Of a stretch of DNA of 64,000 bases, positions 41,431-52,849 are shown one piece after another. Under the pieces are notes generated by a model, which saw only the letters and a list, made by a program, of their open reading frames with translations, had not been told where the DNA came from and did no database searches. Every line of letters starts with the position of its first letter. Position 1 is the stretch's first letter. A program made the position numbers and the translations under genes. The stretch is from assembly GCA_020796225.1 (NCBI GenBank), contig CM036755.1, forward strand, positions 17,735,317 through 17,799,316, given 5' to 3'. This DNA is from Arion vulgaris. Lineage: Eukaryota; Mollusca; Gastropoda; Stylommatophora; Arionidae.

Positions 41431-42161
41431 TATTATTAGATACAACAGGCTATACATTAAGAAAATCACACACAAGACAAACAGGTAGATGCACAAGAAG
41501 ACAAACACACCGGCAAACAGACAAAGAAATATCACTTTGACTACATCACATCACTAACGTATCAACTAATGTGATAAAACACATTCACTTTGGAACGACG
41601 AAGCTTGCGCGAAATTTAGCCATCAAACTTCACGTTCCCATCATTCCACGCGCGTTATCTCACACCACACAGCCAGAGCACAGGAGCCACATAAACAACC
41701 CACATGGATACAACCAGACAGACCGATGTTTAGACAAAAAACACCCGCCTACTATTTGTGTCAATACCAGCTTCTGTTCTGCGCACAGCTTAAGGGTTTA
41801 TTTTCATAGCCAGTTTCTTGGGTCATGGTTAACCAGCATCTAAGGATGTCAACTGATACCTTTTGTCATGGATATTCTCACACCAAATCTCTTTACCTGT
41901 CAACAAAAGATATTGATGGGGTATTTTCACCAAATACGTTATCTCTTTACTAGAATTTTGCCTGCTCCAGGTGAAGCATACTAATAATAGTCATCTATTG
42001 CAAGCGATAACAGTCACGAATCTTATATTTCTACGTGTATTAGGAACAAGCTTTTCACCCGTGACCTCCGATAACGTAAGACCGGCGAGCTCTGGTAAAA
42101 TTTCTAGGAGATTTTACCACAACCGTCACGTTGCCTCGCATTCAAGTATTTGTAGATAATT
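41431..42161. other. Unassigned stretch
   Basis: A 90-aa plus-strand frame at 41571-41843 is not recognised. No repeats are seen. This is one of the longest non-repetitive spans of the window. Confidence 0.45.
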
Positions 42162-42170
42162 ACAAAATTC

Positions 42171-42410
42171 GTCCGTATGGTGCCAGGGTCCGTAAGGGAA
42201 ACAAAGAATAGTACCACTGCCACCTACAAGGCATGACGTAAGAGGCGACTGAGGTAGGGCTTAGGGAGCTACCTAGTCAATAAAGGCGCCGCGAAATCGG
42301 ATGTGCTGGGCTACTTGTAAGCGCATAAATAGCGCAACGTACAATCGCTCTTATGCTCAGATCACATAAAGATCACACAGAGTGGTTGACAAGTGGTCAA
42401 TATGAAGCGT
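42171..42410 (+). mobile_element. F1 SINE with hugely expanded tail
   Basis: GTCCGTATGGTGCCAGGGTC head, CTACAAGGCATGACGTAAGA core, CAATCGCTCTTATGCTCAGA, ending GAAGCGTTCAAAGAAG, then straight into (GAA)n. Possible TSD ACAAAATTC (42162-42170) and ACAAATTC (43145-43152), one-base indel. Confidence 0.92.
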
Positions 42411-43039
42411 TCAAAGAAGAAGAAGAAGAAGAAGAAGAAGCAGAAGAAGAAGAAGAAGAAGCAGAAGAAGAAGAAGAAGAAGAAGAAGAAGAAGAAGAAG
42501 AAGAAGAGAAGAAGAAGAAGAAGAAGAAGAAGAAGAAGAAGAAGAAGAAAAGCAGAAGAAGAAGAAGAAGAAGAAGAAGAAGAAGAAGAAGAAGAAGAAG
42601 AAGAGAGAAGAAGAAGAAGAAGAAGAAGAAGAAGAAGAAGAAGAAGAAAGAAGAAGAAGAAGAAGAAGAAGAAGAAGAAGAAGAAGAAGAAGAAGAAGAA
42701 GAAGAAGAAGAAGAAGAAGAAGAAGAAGAAGAAGAAAGAAGAAGAAGAAGAAGAAGAAGAAGAAGAGAAGAAGAAGAAGAAGAAGAAGAAGAAGAAGGAA
42801 GAAGAAGAAGAAGAAGAAGAAGAAGAAGAAGAAGAGAAGAAGAAGAAGAAGAAGAAGAGAAGAAGAAGAAGAAGAAGAAGAAGAAGAAGAAGAAAGAAGA
42901 AGAAGAAGAAGAAGAAGAAGAAGAAGAAGAAGAAGAGAAGAAGAAGAAGAAGAAGAAGAAGAAGAAGAAGAAGAAGAAGAAGAAGAAGAAGAAGAAGAAG
43001 AAGAAGAAGAAGAAGAAGAAGAAGAAGAAAGAAGAAGAA

Positions 43040-43086
<47 letters not shown>

Positions 43087-43140
43087 AGAAGAAAGAAAAG
43101 AAGAGAAGAAAGAAGGAAGAAAGAAAAGAAGAGAAAAGGA
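42411..43140. repeat. (GAA)n tract, about 730 bp
   Basis: Almost pure AAGAAG with occasional GAGAAG, GCAGAAG and GGAAG breaks that shift phase. Three ORFs of 245-290 aa are simple E/K/R or S/L/F translations. Confidence 0.98.
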
Positions 43141-43410
43141 AGAGACAAATTCAGTTTAAAAACAACACAAAAGAGAAAAGGTTATTATGTTACAAATTCA
43201 GTTTAAAACAACACAATATACTAGAACAAGGTTTTATATATACAAATTCAGAGTTTGAACAATAAGATATATAGTAACATTTTTATCACATAAATAACAA
43301 GCTAGTAGATGGTAACTCAGTAAACCTTACAGTGTTTATCAACACTTATAAATCAACCCCATTAAACAGGACTTTGATTTCCAGCCTGAACTAGTCGGTC
43401 TTATGTTGCT
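43141..43410 (+). repeat. Repeat E, diverged copy
   Basis: GAACAAGGTTTTATATATAC, TTGAACAATAAGATATAT, CACATAAATAAC, TTACAGTGTTTATCAAC and CCATTAAACAGGACTTTGAT line up in order with 58840-59070. The first part is partly duplicated (ACAAATTCAGTTTAAAA twice). Confidence 0.6.
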
Positions 43411-43838
43411 GGTGGCCACGACTTTCACCAAGAACTCCTAATCAATCTATCTTGCCCACAATATGGACAAGTCCAAGTCTGCATTATGCGTTTTCCCAGC
43501 TTGTTTTTCTTCGTTTTCTCGCTATGGTATCACATTAAAACAAATCGTTGAAATTCTTATTGATATTTGTACATTTACTATTTTATATTGACATGTTTGG
43601 CTATTTATATATATGACAACAGCTAGGTAGGTTTTAGTATAACAAGATAGATAGTGCTCTATGTGCAGAAATTCTTATAGTGAATAGTTGTGTGATTTTG
43701 TAAGCAGTTATAGTGGCTTCCGGTATGGAAGGAGTTAACACACTTATTACTGTGATAGTGAAATATCTTCTCAATAAATGACAACAAAACATAACGAACT
43801 TTGAGAAGATAGATATATATATATCCCCTTGTGTACAA
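43411..43838. other. Unassigned AT-rich spacer
   Basis: 72- and 81-aa minus-strand frames with no recognised domain. Confidence 0.4.
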
Positions 43839-43839
43839 T

Positions 43840-44196
43840 TTATACGTTGCATAGGGCTTGCAAGTAATGCATACGTAACGCTCTGTCCTGGACAACTTGC
43901 TCAATCTCTTCCATGGAATTGAATCAGATATTTCTTGCCTTATTCAGTAAAATTCGTTTCAGGATTTACCTTAGACGTTCTCTCTTTCTTGAACTCTTTG
44001 TCTTCCACTTCAATGTCTGCTTTGATATTCTTTGATCATTTCTTCTCAAGGCATGCCCAACGTATCTCCATCTTCTCTTTCTTATAACAGTTGTTACTAG
44101 TGATTGACCAGACATCTTCTCAAAGTATGCCAAAAATATATCCATCTTCTCCTTCTTATAACAGTTGTTACTAGTGGATGGCAAAACATTTCTTCT
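43840..44196 (-). mobile_element. L-f LINE 3' remnant
   Basis: The minus strand gives MSGQSLVTTVIRKRRWRYVG, HALRRNDQRISKQTLKWKTK, then SMEEIEQVVQDRALR and LQALCNV, matching 41150-41410. A ~110-bp duplication covers the CYKKEKMDIF / VIRKRRWRYV segment. The 21-bp array starts at its 5' side. Confidence 0.9.
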
Positions 44197-44204
44197 CAGT
44201 GTAT

Positions 44205-46972
44205 AGATAAATGTGAAGAAAGAGCAGACAAATGTGAAGAACGAGCAGACAAATGTGAAGACTGAGCAGATAAATGTGAAGAACGAGCAGACAAATGTGA
44301 AGACTGAGCAGATAAATGTGAAGAAAGAGCAGACAAATGTGAAGAATGAGCAGACAAATGTGAAGACTGAGCAGATAAATGTGAAGAAAGAGCAGACAAA
44401 TGTGAACAATGAGCAGACAAATGTGAAGAACGAGCAGACAAATGTGAAGACTGAACAGACAAATGTGAAGACTGAGCAGACAATGTTTGTTTGTTTAGTA
44501 GGGATTAAAGCCTCTTTAAGCCGAGGCACGCCCCTTTCAGCCTAAGGGAAAATTTTTTGTTATATCAGAGCGTGTAGGCCAACAGACATGAAAAATAAGA
44601 ATTAACTCCTTGCGGAGAATCCAGTATAATTTATAATTAATTATATATGACAGATAAATGGGAAGAATGAACAGACAAATGTGAAGAATGAACAGACAAA
44701 TGTGAAGAATGAACAGACAAATTTGAAGAATGAACAGACAAATGTGAAGAATGAACAGACAAATGTGAAGAATGAACAGACAAATGTGAAGAATGAACAG
44801 ACAAATGTGAAGAATGAACAGACAAATGTGAAGAATGAACAGACAAATGTGAAGAATGAGCAGACAAATGTGAAGACTGAGCAGACAAATGTGAAGACTG
44901 AGCAGACAAATGTGAAGACTGAGCAGAGAAATGTGAAGACTGAGCAGACAAATGTGAAGACTGAGCAGACAAATGTGAAGACTGAGCAAACAAATGTGGA
45001 GTCTGAGCAGACAAATGTGAAGACTGAGCAGACAAATGTGAAGACTGAGCAGACAAATGTGAAGTCTGAGCAGACAAATGTGAAGACTGAGCAGACAAAT
45101 GTGAAGACTGAGCAGACAAATGTGAAGACTGAGCAGACAAATGGGAAGACTGAGCAGACAAATGTGAAGACTGAGCAGACAAATGTGAAGACTGAGCAAA
45201 CAAATGTGGAGTCTGAGCAGACAAATGTGAAGAACGAGCAGACAAATGTGAAGACTGAGCAGACAAATGTGAAGTCTGAGCAGACAAATGTGAAGACTGA
45301 GCAGACAAATGTGAAGAACGAGCAGACAAATGTGAAGACTGAGCAAACAAATGTGAAGTCTGAGCAGACAAATGTGAAGTCTGAGCAGACAAATGTGAAG
45401 ACTGAGCAGACAAATGTGAATAACGAGCAGACAAATGTGAAGACTGAACAGACAAATGTGAAGACTGAGCAGACAAATGTGAAGACTGAACAGACAATGT
45501 TTGTTTGTTTAGTAGGGGATTAAAGCCTCTTTAAGCCGAGGCACCCCTTTTCAGCCTAAGGGAAAATTTTTTTGTTATATCAGAGCGTGTAGGCCAACAG
45601 ACATGAAAAATAAGAATTAACTCCTTGCGGAGAATCCAGTATAATTTATAATTAATTATATATATGAGCAGATAAATGGGAAGAATGAACAGACAAATGT
45701 GAAGAATGAACAGACAAATGTGAAGAATGAACAGACAAATTTGAAGAATGAACAGACAAATGTGAAGAATGAACAGACAAATGTGAAGAATGAACAGACA
45801 AATGTGAAGAATGAACAGACAAATGTGAAGAATGAACAGACAAATGTGAAGAATGAACAGACAAATGTGAAGAATGAGCAGACAAATGTGAAGACTGAGC
45901 AGACAAATGTGAAGACTGAGCAGACAAATGTGAAGACTGAGCAGAGAAATGTGAAGACTGAGCAGACAAATGTGAAGACTGAGCAGACAAATGTGAAGAC
46001 TGAGCAAACAAATGTGGAGTCTGAGCAGACAAATGTGAAGACTGAGCAGACAAATGTGAAGACTGAGCAGACAAATGTGAAGTCTGAGCAGACAAATGTG
46101 AAGACTGAGCAGACAAATGTGAAGACTGAGCAGACAAATGTGAAGACTGAGCAGACAAATGGGAAGACTGAGCAGACAAATGTGAAGACTGAGCAGACAA
46201 ATGTGAAGACTGAGCAAACAAATGTGGAGTCTGAGCAGACAAATGTGAAGAACGAGCAGACAAATGTGAAGACTGAGCAGACAAATGTGAAGTCTGAGCA
46301 GACAAATGTGAAGACTGAGCAGACAAATGTGAAGAACGAGCAGACAAATGTGAAGACTGAGCAAACAAATGTGAAGTCTGAGCAGACAAATGTGAAGTCT
46401 GAGCAGACAAATGTGAAGACTGAGCAGACAAATGTGAATAACGAGCAGACAAATGTGAAGACTGAACAGACAAATGTGAAGACTGAGCAGACAAATGTGA
46501 AGACTGAACAGACAATGTTTGTTTGTTTAGTAGGGGATTAAAGCCTCTTTAAGCCGAGGCACGCCCTTTTCAACCTAAGGCGAACCTTTTTGTTATATCA
46601 GGCGTGTAGGCCAACAGACATGAAAATAAGAATTAACTCCTTGGAGAATCAGTATAATTTATAATTAATTATATATATGAGCAGATAAATGTGAAGAATG
46701 AGCATACAAATGTGAAGAACGAGCAGACAAATGTGAAGAGCGAGCAGATAAATGTGAAGAACGAGCAGAGAAATGTAAAAAACGAGCAGACAAATGTGAA
46801 GAATGAGCAGAGAAATGTGAAGTCTGAGCAGACAAATGTGAAGAACGAGCAGACAAATGTTAAGAATGAAGAAATAAATGTTAAGAATGAAGAAATAAAT
46901 GTTAAGAATGAAGAAATAAATGTTAAGAATGAAGAAATAAATGTTAAGAATGAAGAAATAAATGTTAAGACA
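44205..46972. repeat. 21-bp satellite in four blocks with ~165-bp spacers
   Basis: Unit GCAGACAAATGTGAAGACTG with AATGA / ACGA / ACTGA variants. Blocks 44205-44490, 44650-45500, 45668-46518 and 46680-46855 are separated by a spacer (TTTGTTTAGTAGGG, AAGCCTCTTTAAGCCGAGGC, TAATTTATAATTAATTATAT). A 22-bp variant (GTTAAGAATGAAGAAATAAA) closes the fourth block at 46856-46972. Heptapeptide frames (TEQTNVK) run both ways. Confidence 0.97.
44495..46530. repeat. 1,018-bp tandem duplication of spacer plus 21-bp block
   Basis: Blocks 2 and 3 show the same order of unit variants, including single TTTGAAGAATG, GAGAAATG, GGGAAG and GGAGTC variants; their 280-residue translations are identical at an offset of 1,018 bp. 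The spacers differ by only a few bases. Confidence 0.95.
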
Positions 46973-47599
46973 TAAATAGAAAGAATTGGGAGAGACAAAT
47001 GAAGAATTGTGAGAAAGCACTAAGTTCTAGAATAGGACGATAAAGATGACGAAGGAAGAGATAAATATGAAGTATGTGGAGATAAATTGCGAAGAACAAA
47101 CAATTCGCTTTTCTTAACTAAGGGAGGTAATATTGATATCACCGTGCAGTAAGCTCCCACTGTTCCAACATAAACTGACTATACACAGTAGCATCCCCTT
47201 GAGATGATTAACCTCCCTTGTCGTCAGACTCTGGTTTCATTTGGAAGACTCTTTTGATGTGTCGAACATGTAAGGGGAGACAATAGAAAAGGTGTTACTA
47301 TCTGGACAAGGGAGGTAAAAGAGATCAGAGAAATTGCAATGAACAACACTAAGACTACACTTACTGCCCTTTGCTATTCTAGTATATTTCAAAACGTGTA
47401 ACAATAGCGAGGAAATAGATCAGAACAAGAAAGAAAACAATAGACAATATCAGTATGTTTAGTTTATACAGCGTATCAGAAGTTGATGAATAACATCAGA
47501 AAAGGAAAGGTTGAAGGTGAACGTAAAATAGAGATGTTAAAAAGAAGAGGCAAGAAGAGCTTTTCACCGGGTTGTTACTCAGTGTCGTGATTTTCTTTA
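46973..47599. other. Unassigned, with a small GGGAGGTAA inverted-repeat element
   Basis: CTAAGGGAGGTAATAT at about 47119 and the inverse ATTAACCTCCCTTG at about 47209 could bound a ~105-bp MITE. GGGAGGTAA recurs near 47313. No TSD is confirmed. Confidence 0.4.
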
Positions 47600-48010
47600 T
47601 TTTTTGTCTAGTTTGGGTGATAGTTATTTTGTTTGCTTTTTGACTGAATTCTGCTATGTCACCTATCTATCTTTCTTCGTGATATTCATCTTGCATTCTT
47701 TCCTTTATGTTCGGTTGTAGACGAGACTATGTATACTGTGGAGTTTGAATGCATTCTTTCCCTTATGTTCGGTTGTAGACGAGACTATGTATACTGTGAA
47801 GTTTGGATCCATTCTTATTAAGTGACCAAATTACTTCATTTTTTGTTTCTCATGTGATTCAAGCAAGGTTCTGTGCCAACTTTCTTTCTTATGCTGATGT
47901 TCTGTATACTGTGGAGTTTGGATGCATTCTTATTAGGTGGCCGAATCCCTTCATTCTTTATTTCTCATGTGATTCAAGCAAGGTTCCGTCCCAACTTTCT
48001 CTCTTATGCT
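47600..48010 (-). mobile_element. Probable LINE 3' remnant with internal duplications
   Basis: The minus strand gives KGFGHLIRMHPNSTVY, like the WFGHLxRM motif of L-d. Two blocks are duplicated: TTATGTTCGGTTGTAGACGA (47706, 47763) and CATGTGATTCAAGCAAGGTT (47851, 47967). Confidence 0.6.
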
Positions 48011-48265
48011 TTCTTAACGGAGTCTCTGTGGCTAAGCCCTTTGCCTTGTGAGTCAAAGCTCGTGGGTTCGAGTCCGGACCGCGCCATTCTATTCACGAGT
48101 GCAGTTTTTTAAAGAGATCCCTAGAATTGTTGCTGGAGCTATGGAGTTCGTGCTTTGTGCAATACTCTCGACAGCTGGCGTGCCATTTCTGCGGAGAGGG
48201 ACCGAGCCATATGGGTTAAAACCCAGTGCAATGAAGTCAATCCTTCGGCTTTTAAACTCTTTTTT
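48011..48265 (+). mobile_element. F4 tRNA-like SINE with 9-bp TSD
   Basis: GTCTCTGTGGCTAAGCCCTT (A box), GTGGGTTCGAGTCCGGACC (perfect B box GGTTCGAGTCC), AGATCCCTAGAATTGTTG, GGAGTTCGTGCTTTGTGC. TSD TCTTATGCT at 48002-48010 and 48266-48274. The Pol III promoter looks intact. Confidence 0.92.
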
Positions 48266-48384
48266 TCTTATGCTAATGTTGGGGACTGTCTTTTCTGGAG
48301 TTGTTTTTAACTTTTCGTAGGCATCGCATTTCACATTTAGTTATTTTTTTGTGATAGTGTTTTGCTACTTCTTGGCAATCGCTA
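48266..48384. other. Flank of the 78-bp satellite
   Basis: CTACTTCTTGGCAATCGCTA immediately before the array matches CTTCTTCGTTGCCATCGCTA at 16999-17018. Confidence 0.7.
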
Positions 48385-51300
48385 TTTTGATGATTATACC
48401 GTTAGACGCGTTCTTATGGTGAAGTCTACTGTTGTCTGGAGCTCATCTCTGGTGTCATGTAGTTTTGATGATTATACCGTTAGACGCGTTCTTATGATGA
48501 AGTCGGCTGTTGTCTGGAGCTTATCTCTGGTGTCATATAGTTTTGATGATTATACCGTTAGACGCGTTCTTATGATGAAGTCGGCTGTTGTCTGGAGCTC
48601 ATCTCTGGTGTCATATAGTTTTGATGATTATACCGTTAGACGCGTTCTTATGATGAAGTCGGCTGTTGTCTGGAGCTCATCTCTGGTGTCATATAGTTTT
48701 GATGATTATACCGTTAGACGCGTTCTTATGATGAAGTCGGCTGTTGTCTGGAGCTTATCTCTGGTGTCATATAGTTTTGATGATTATACCGTTAGACGCG
48801 TTCTTATGATGAAGTCGGCTGTTGTCTGGAGCTCATCTCTGGTGTCATATAGTTTTGATGATTATACCGTTAGACGCGTTCTTATGATGAAGTCGGCTGT
48901 TGTCTGGAGCTTATCTCTGGTGTCATATAGTTTTGATGATTATACCGTTAGACGCGTTCTTATGATGAAGTCGGCTGTTGTCTGGAGCTCATCTCTGGTG
49001 TCATATAGTTTTGATGATTATACCGTTAGACGCGTTCTTATGATGAAGTCGGCTGTTGTCTGGAGCTCATCTCTGGTGTCATATAGTTTTGATGATTATA
49101 CCGTTAGACGCGTTCTTATGATGAAGTCGGCTGTTGTCTGGAGCTTATCTCTGGTGTCATATAGTTTTGATGATTATACCGTTAGACGCGTTCTTATGAT
49201 GAAGTCGGCTGTTGTCTGGAGCTCATCTCTGGTGTCATATAGTTTGATGATTATACCGTTAGACGCGTTCTTATGATGAAGTCGGCTGTTGTCTGGAGCT
49301 CATCTCTGGTGTCATATAGTTTGATGATTATACCGTTAGACGCGTTCTTATGATGAAGTCGGCTGTTGTCTGGAGCTTATCTCTGGTGTCATATAGTTTT
49401 GATGATTATACCGTTAGACGCGTTCTTATGATGAAGTCGGCTGTTGTCTGGAGCTCATCTCTGGTGTCATATAGTTTTGATGATTATACCGTTAGACGCG
49501 TTCTTATGATGAAGTCGGCTGTTGTCTGGAGCTCATCTCTGGTGTCATATAGTTTTGATGATTATACCGTTAGACGCGTTCTTATGGTGAAGTCTACTGT
49601 TGTCTGGAGCTCATCTCTGGTGTCATGTAGTTTTGATGATTATACCGTTAGACGCGTTCTTATGATGAAGTCGGCTGTTGTCTGGAGCTCATCTCTGGTG
49701 CCATGTAGTTTTGATGATTATACCGTTAGACGCGTTCTTATGATGAAGTCGGCTGTTGTCTGGAGCTCATCTCTGGTGTCATATAGTTTTGATGATTATA
49801 CCGTTAGCCACGTTCTTATGATGAAGTCGGCTGTTGTCTGGAGCTTATCTCTGGTGTCATATAGTTTTGATGATTATACCGTTAGACGCGTTCTTATGAT
49901 GAAGTCGGCTGTTGTCTGGAGCTCATCTCTGGTGTCATATAGTTTTGATGATTATACCGTTAGACGCGTTCTTATGATGAAGTCGGCTGTTGTCTGGAGC
50001 TTATCTCTGGTGTCATATAGTTTTGATGATTATACCGTTAGACGCGTTCTTATGATGAAGTCGGCTGTTGTCTGGAGCTCATCTCTGGTGTCATATAGTT
50101 TTGATGATTATACCGTTAGACGCGTTCTTATGATGAAGTCGGCTGTTGTCTGGAGCTCATCTCTGGTGTCATATAGTTTTGATGATTATACCGTTAGACG
50201 CGTTCTTATGATGAAGTCGGCTGTTGTCTGGAGCTCATCTCTGGTGTCATATAGTTTTGATGATTATACCGTTAGACGCGTTCTTATGGTGAAGTCTACT
50301 GTTGTCTGGAGCTCATCTCTGGTGTCATGTAGTTTTGATGATTATACCGTTAGACGCGTTCTTATGATGAAGTCGGCTGTTGTCTGGAGCTCATCTCTGG
50401 TGCCATGTAGTTTTGATGATTATACCGTTAGACGCGTTCTTATGATGAAGTCGGCTGTTGTCTGGAGCTCATCTCTGGTGTCATATAGTTTTGATGATTA
50501 TACCGTTAGCCACGTTCTTATGATGAAGTCGGCTGTTGTCTGGAGCTTATCTCTGGTGTCATATAGTTTTGATGATTATACCGTTAGACGCGTTCTTATG
50601 ATGAAGTCGGCTGTTGTCTGGAGCTCATCTCTGGTGTCATATAGTTTTGATGATTATACCGTTAGACGCGTTCTTATGATGAAGTCGGCTGTTGTCTGGA
50701 GCTTATCTCTGGTGTCATATAGTTTTGATGATTATACCGTTAGACGCGTTCTTATGATGAAGTCGGCTGTTGTCTGGAGCTCATCTCTGGTGTCATATAG
50801 TTTTGATGATTATACCGTTAGACGCGTTCTTATGATGAAGTCGGCTGTTGTCTGGAGCTTATCTCTGGTGTCATATAGTTTTGATGATTATACCGTTAGA
50901 CGCGTTCTTATGATGAAGTCGGCTGTTGTCTGGAGCTCATCTCTGGTGTCATGTAGTTTTGATGATTATACCGTTAGACGCGTTCTTATGATGAAGTCGG
51001 CTGTTGTCTGGAGCTCATCTCTGGTGTCATATAGTTTTGATGATTATACCGTTAGACGCGTTCTTATGATGAAGTCGGCTGTTGTCTGGAGCTCATCTCT
51101 GGTGTCATATAGTTTTGATGATTATACCGTTAGACGCGTTCTTATGATGAAGTCGGCTGTTGTCTGGAGCTCATCTCTAGTGTCATATAGTTTTGATGAT
51201 TATACCGTTAGACGCGTTCTTATGATGAAGTCGGCTGTTGTCTGGAGCTCATCTCTGGTGTCATATAGTTTTGATGATTATACCGTTAGACGCGTTCTTA

Positions 51301-52205
51301 TGATGAAGTCGGCTGTTGTCTGGAGCTCATCTCTGGTGTCATATAGTTTTGATGATTATACCGTTAGACGCGTTCTTATGATGAAGTCGGCTGTTGTCTG
51401 GAGCTCATCTCTGGTGCCATGTAGTTTTGATGATTATACCGTTAGACGCGTTCTTATGATGAAGTCGGCTGTTGTCTGGAGCTCATCTCTGGTGTCATAT
51501 AGTTTTGATGATTATACCGTTAGACGCGTTCTTATGATGAAGTCGGCTGTTGTCTGGAGCTCATCTCTGGTGTCATATAGTTTTGATGATTATACCGTTA
51601 GACGCGTTCTTATGATGAAGTCGGCTGTTGTCTGGAGCTCATCTCTGGTGTCATATAGTTTTGATGATTATACCGTTAGACGCGTTCTTATGATGAAGTC
51701 GGCTGTTGTCTGGAGCTCATCTCTGGTGCCATGTAGTTTTGATGATTATACCGTTAGACGCGTTCTTATGATGAAGTCGGCTGTTGTGGACTCATCTCTG
51801 GTGTCATATGTTTTGATGATTATACCGTTAGCCACGTTCTTATGATGAAGTCGGCTGTTGTCTGGAGCTCATCTCTGGTGTCATATAGTTTTGATGATTA
51901 TACCGTTAGACGCGTTCTTATGATGAAGTCCACTGTTGTCTGGAGCTCATCTCTGGTGTCATATAGTTTTGATGATTATACCGTTAGCCACGTTCTTATG
52001 ATGAAGTCGGCTGTTGTCTGGAGCTCATCTCTGGTGTCATATAGTTTTGATGATTATACCGTTAGACGCGTTCTTATGATGAAGTCCACTGTTGTCTCGA
52101 GCTCATCTCTGGTGTCATATAGTTTTGATGATTATACCGTTAGCCACGTTCTTATGATGAAGTCGGCTGTTGTCTGGAGCTCATCTCTGGTGTCATATAG
52201 TTTTG
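48385..52205. repeat. 78-bp satellite, locus 2 (about 49 copies)
   Basis: TTTTGATGATTATACCGTTA, GACGCGTTCTTATGATGAAG, TCGGCTGTTGTCTGGAGCTC. 78 is 26 codons with no stop in one frame, giving 304-, 831- and 127-aa frames. Differences between units are scattered and often change residues (TCA/TTA, TATAG/TGTAG), and single-base losses at 49243, 49320 and 51787-51810 break the frame, so it is not a conserved protein. Confidence 0.98.
49570..50980. repeat. ~702-bp (9-unit) higher-order duplication
   Basis: The variant series GGTGAAGTCTACTG, then GTGCCATGTAG, then TTAGCCACG, then GAGCTTATC occurs at about 49585 and again at about 50287. At least seven consecutive units agree. Confidence 0.88.
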
Positions 52206-52450
52206 AATGTAGTGTTGGGTTGTAGGACCAGCATTTTTTTCTAGGGAGGACACACAGGGGACAGTCTTGCTCTGAGGTTTATTCAGCGGGACACACAGTG
52301 TTTTGCTCATTTTCCATGTTTGGCTCTGGTAACACAAAGTAGGCATGAAAATACTGTTGATCAGCTGTTGTTTAGCTGTCAGTGAGATGTTTGGGTGCCG
52401 TAACAATGTGACTAGCTGGTAGATTACGGCATTTGCTTTTTGCACTCTAG
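52206..52450 (-). mobile_element. L-g LINE remnant next to the satellite
   Basis: The minus strand encodes KANAVIYQLVTLLRHPNISL, TAKQQLINSIFMPTLCYQSQ, TWKMSKT: the RT thumb / post-RT segment. The frame then runs into the last 78-bp unit. Confidence 0.9.
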
Positions 52451-52848
52451 CCTCTATCTCTCTGTCCAGTCTTCATCACTGTTGTTTAGCTGTAAATGAG
52501 ATGTTTGGGTACCTTAAACTGATTAGATATCGAATTTTAAAACGGATTGTGGCGGAAGGCAATTTATGTCCTATTTTCCCTTGGCAGGTGTATGTACAAA
52601 TTCAACTGTAGTTTTCTTAATTGTTAACCGATTTTTATGAGTAATATACCATTTTGTTGGTAAATGCATTTTCTTTAAGATAGATTTAAAACAAATACAC
52701 AGTGGCTCTTCCAGCAGTTTATGGGAGCCAATGTGGCTAGCTGATAGTTACAACATTTGCTTCTTACACTCTAGACTCTATCTCTCTATCTAGTCTTCCA
52801 GTCAGTAGATAAAACTGAATCATGAGAAAATAAAGAAACACACTACTA
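52451..52848 (-). mobile_element. Partial duplicates of the L-g segment, otherwise unassigned
   Basis: ACTGTTGTTTAGCTG and GAGATGTTTGGGTACC near 52480 repeat 52361-52396. TGTGGCTAGCTGATAGTTA and CTCTATCTCTCT near 52731 repeat 52405-52460. Confidence 0.65.
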
Positions 52849-52849
52849 G

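Noticed and set aside
44681..46541. Two identical 280-codon heptapeptide (TEQTNVK) frames, as if paralogous genes.
   Set aside because: The 21-bp satellite is open on both strands in several frames; identity comes from a 1,018-bp tandem duplication.
48059..48085. Perfect B box (GGTTCGAGTCC) considered as a tRNA gene.
   Set aside because: The sequence is a SINE with a matching copy at 27125 and a TSD spanning 255 bp.
49350..51845. An 831-codon open frame of 26-residue repeats, suggesting a large repeat protein.
   Set aside because: It is the 78-bp satellite read in the one frame without a stop. Unit differences often change residues, frames break at single-base losses, and no signal peptide, domain or flanking exon is visible.
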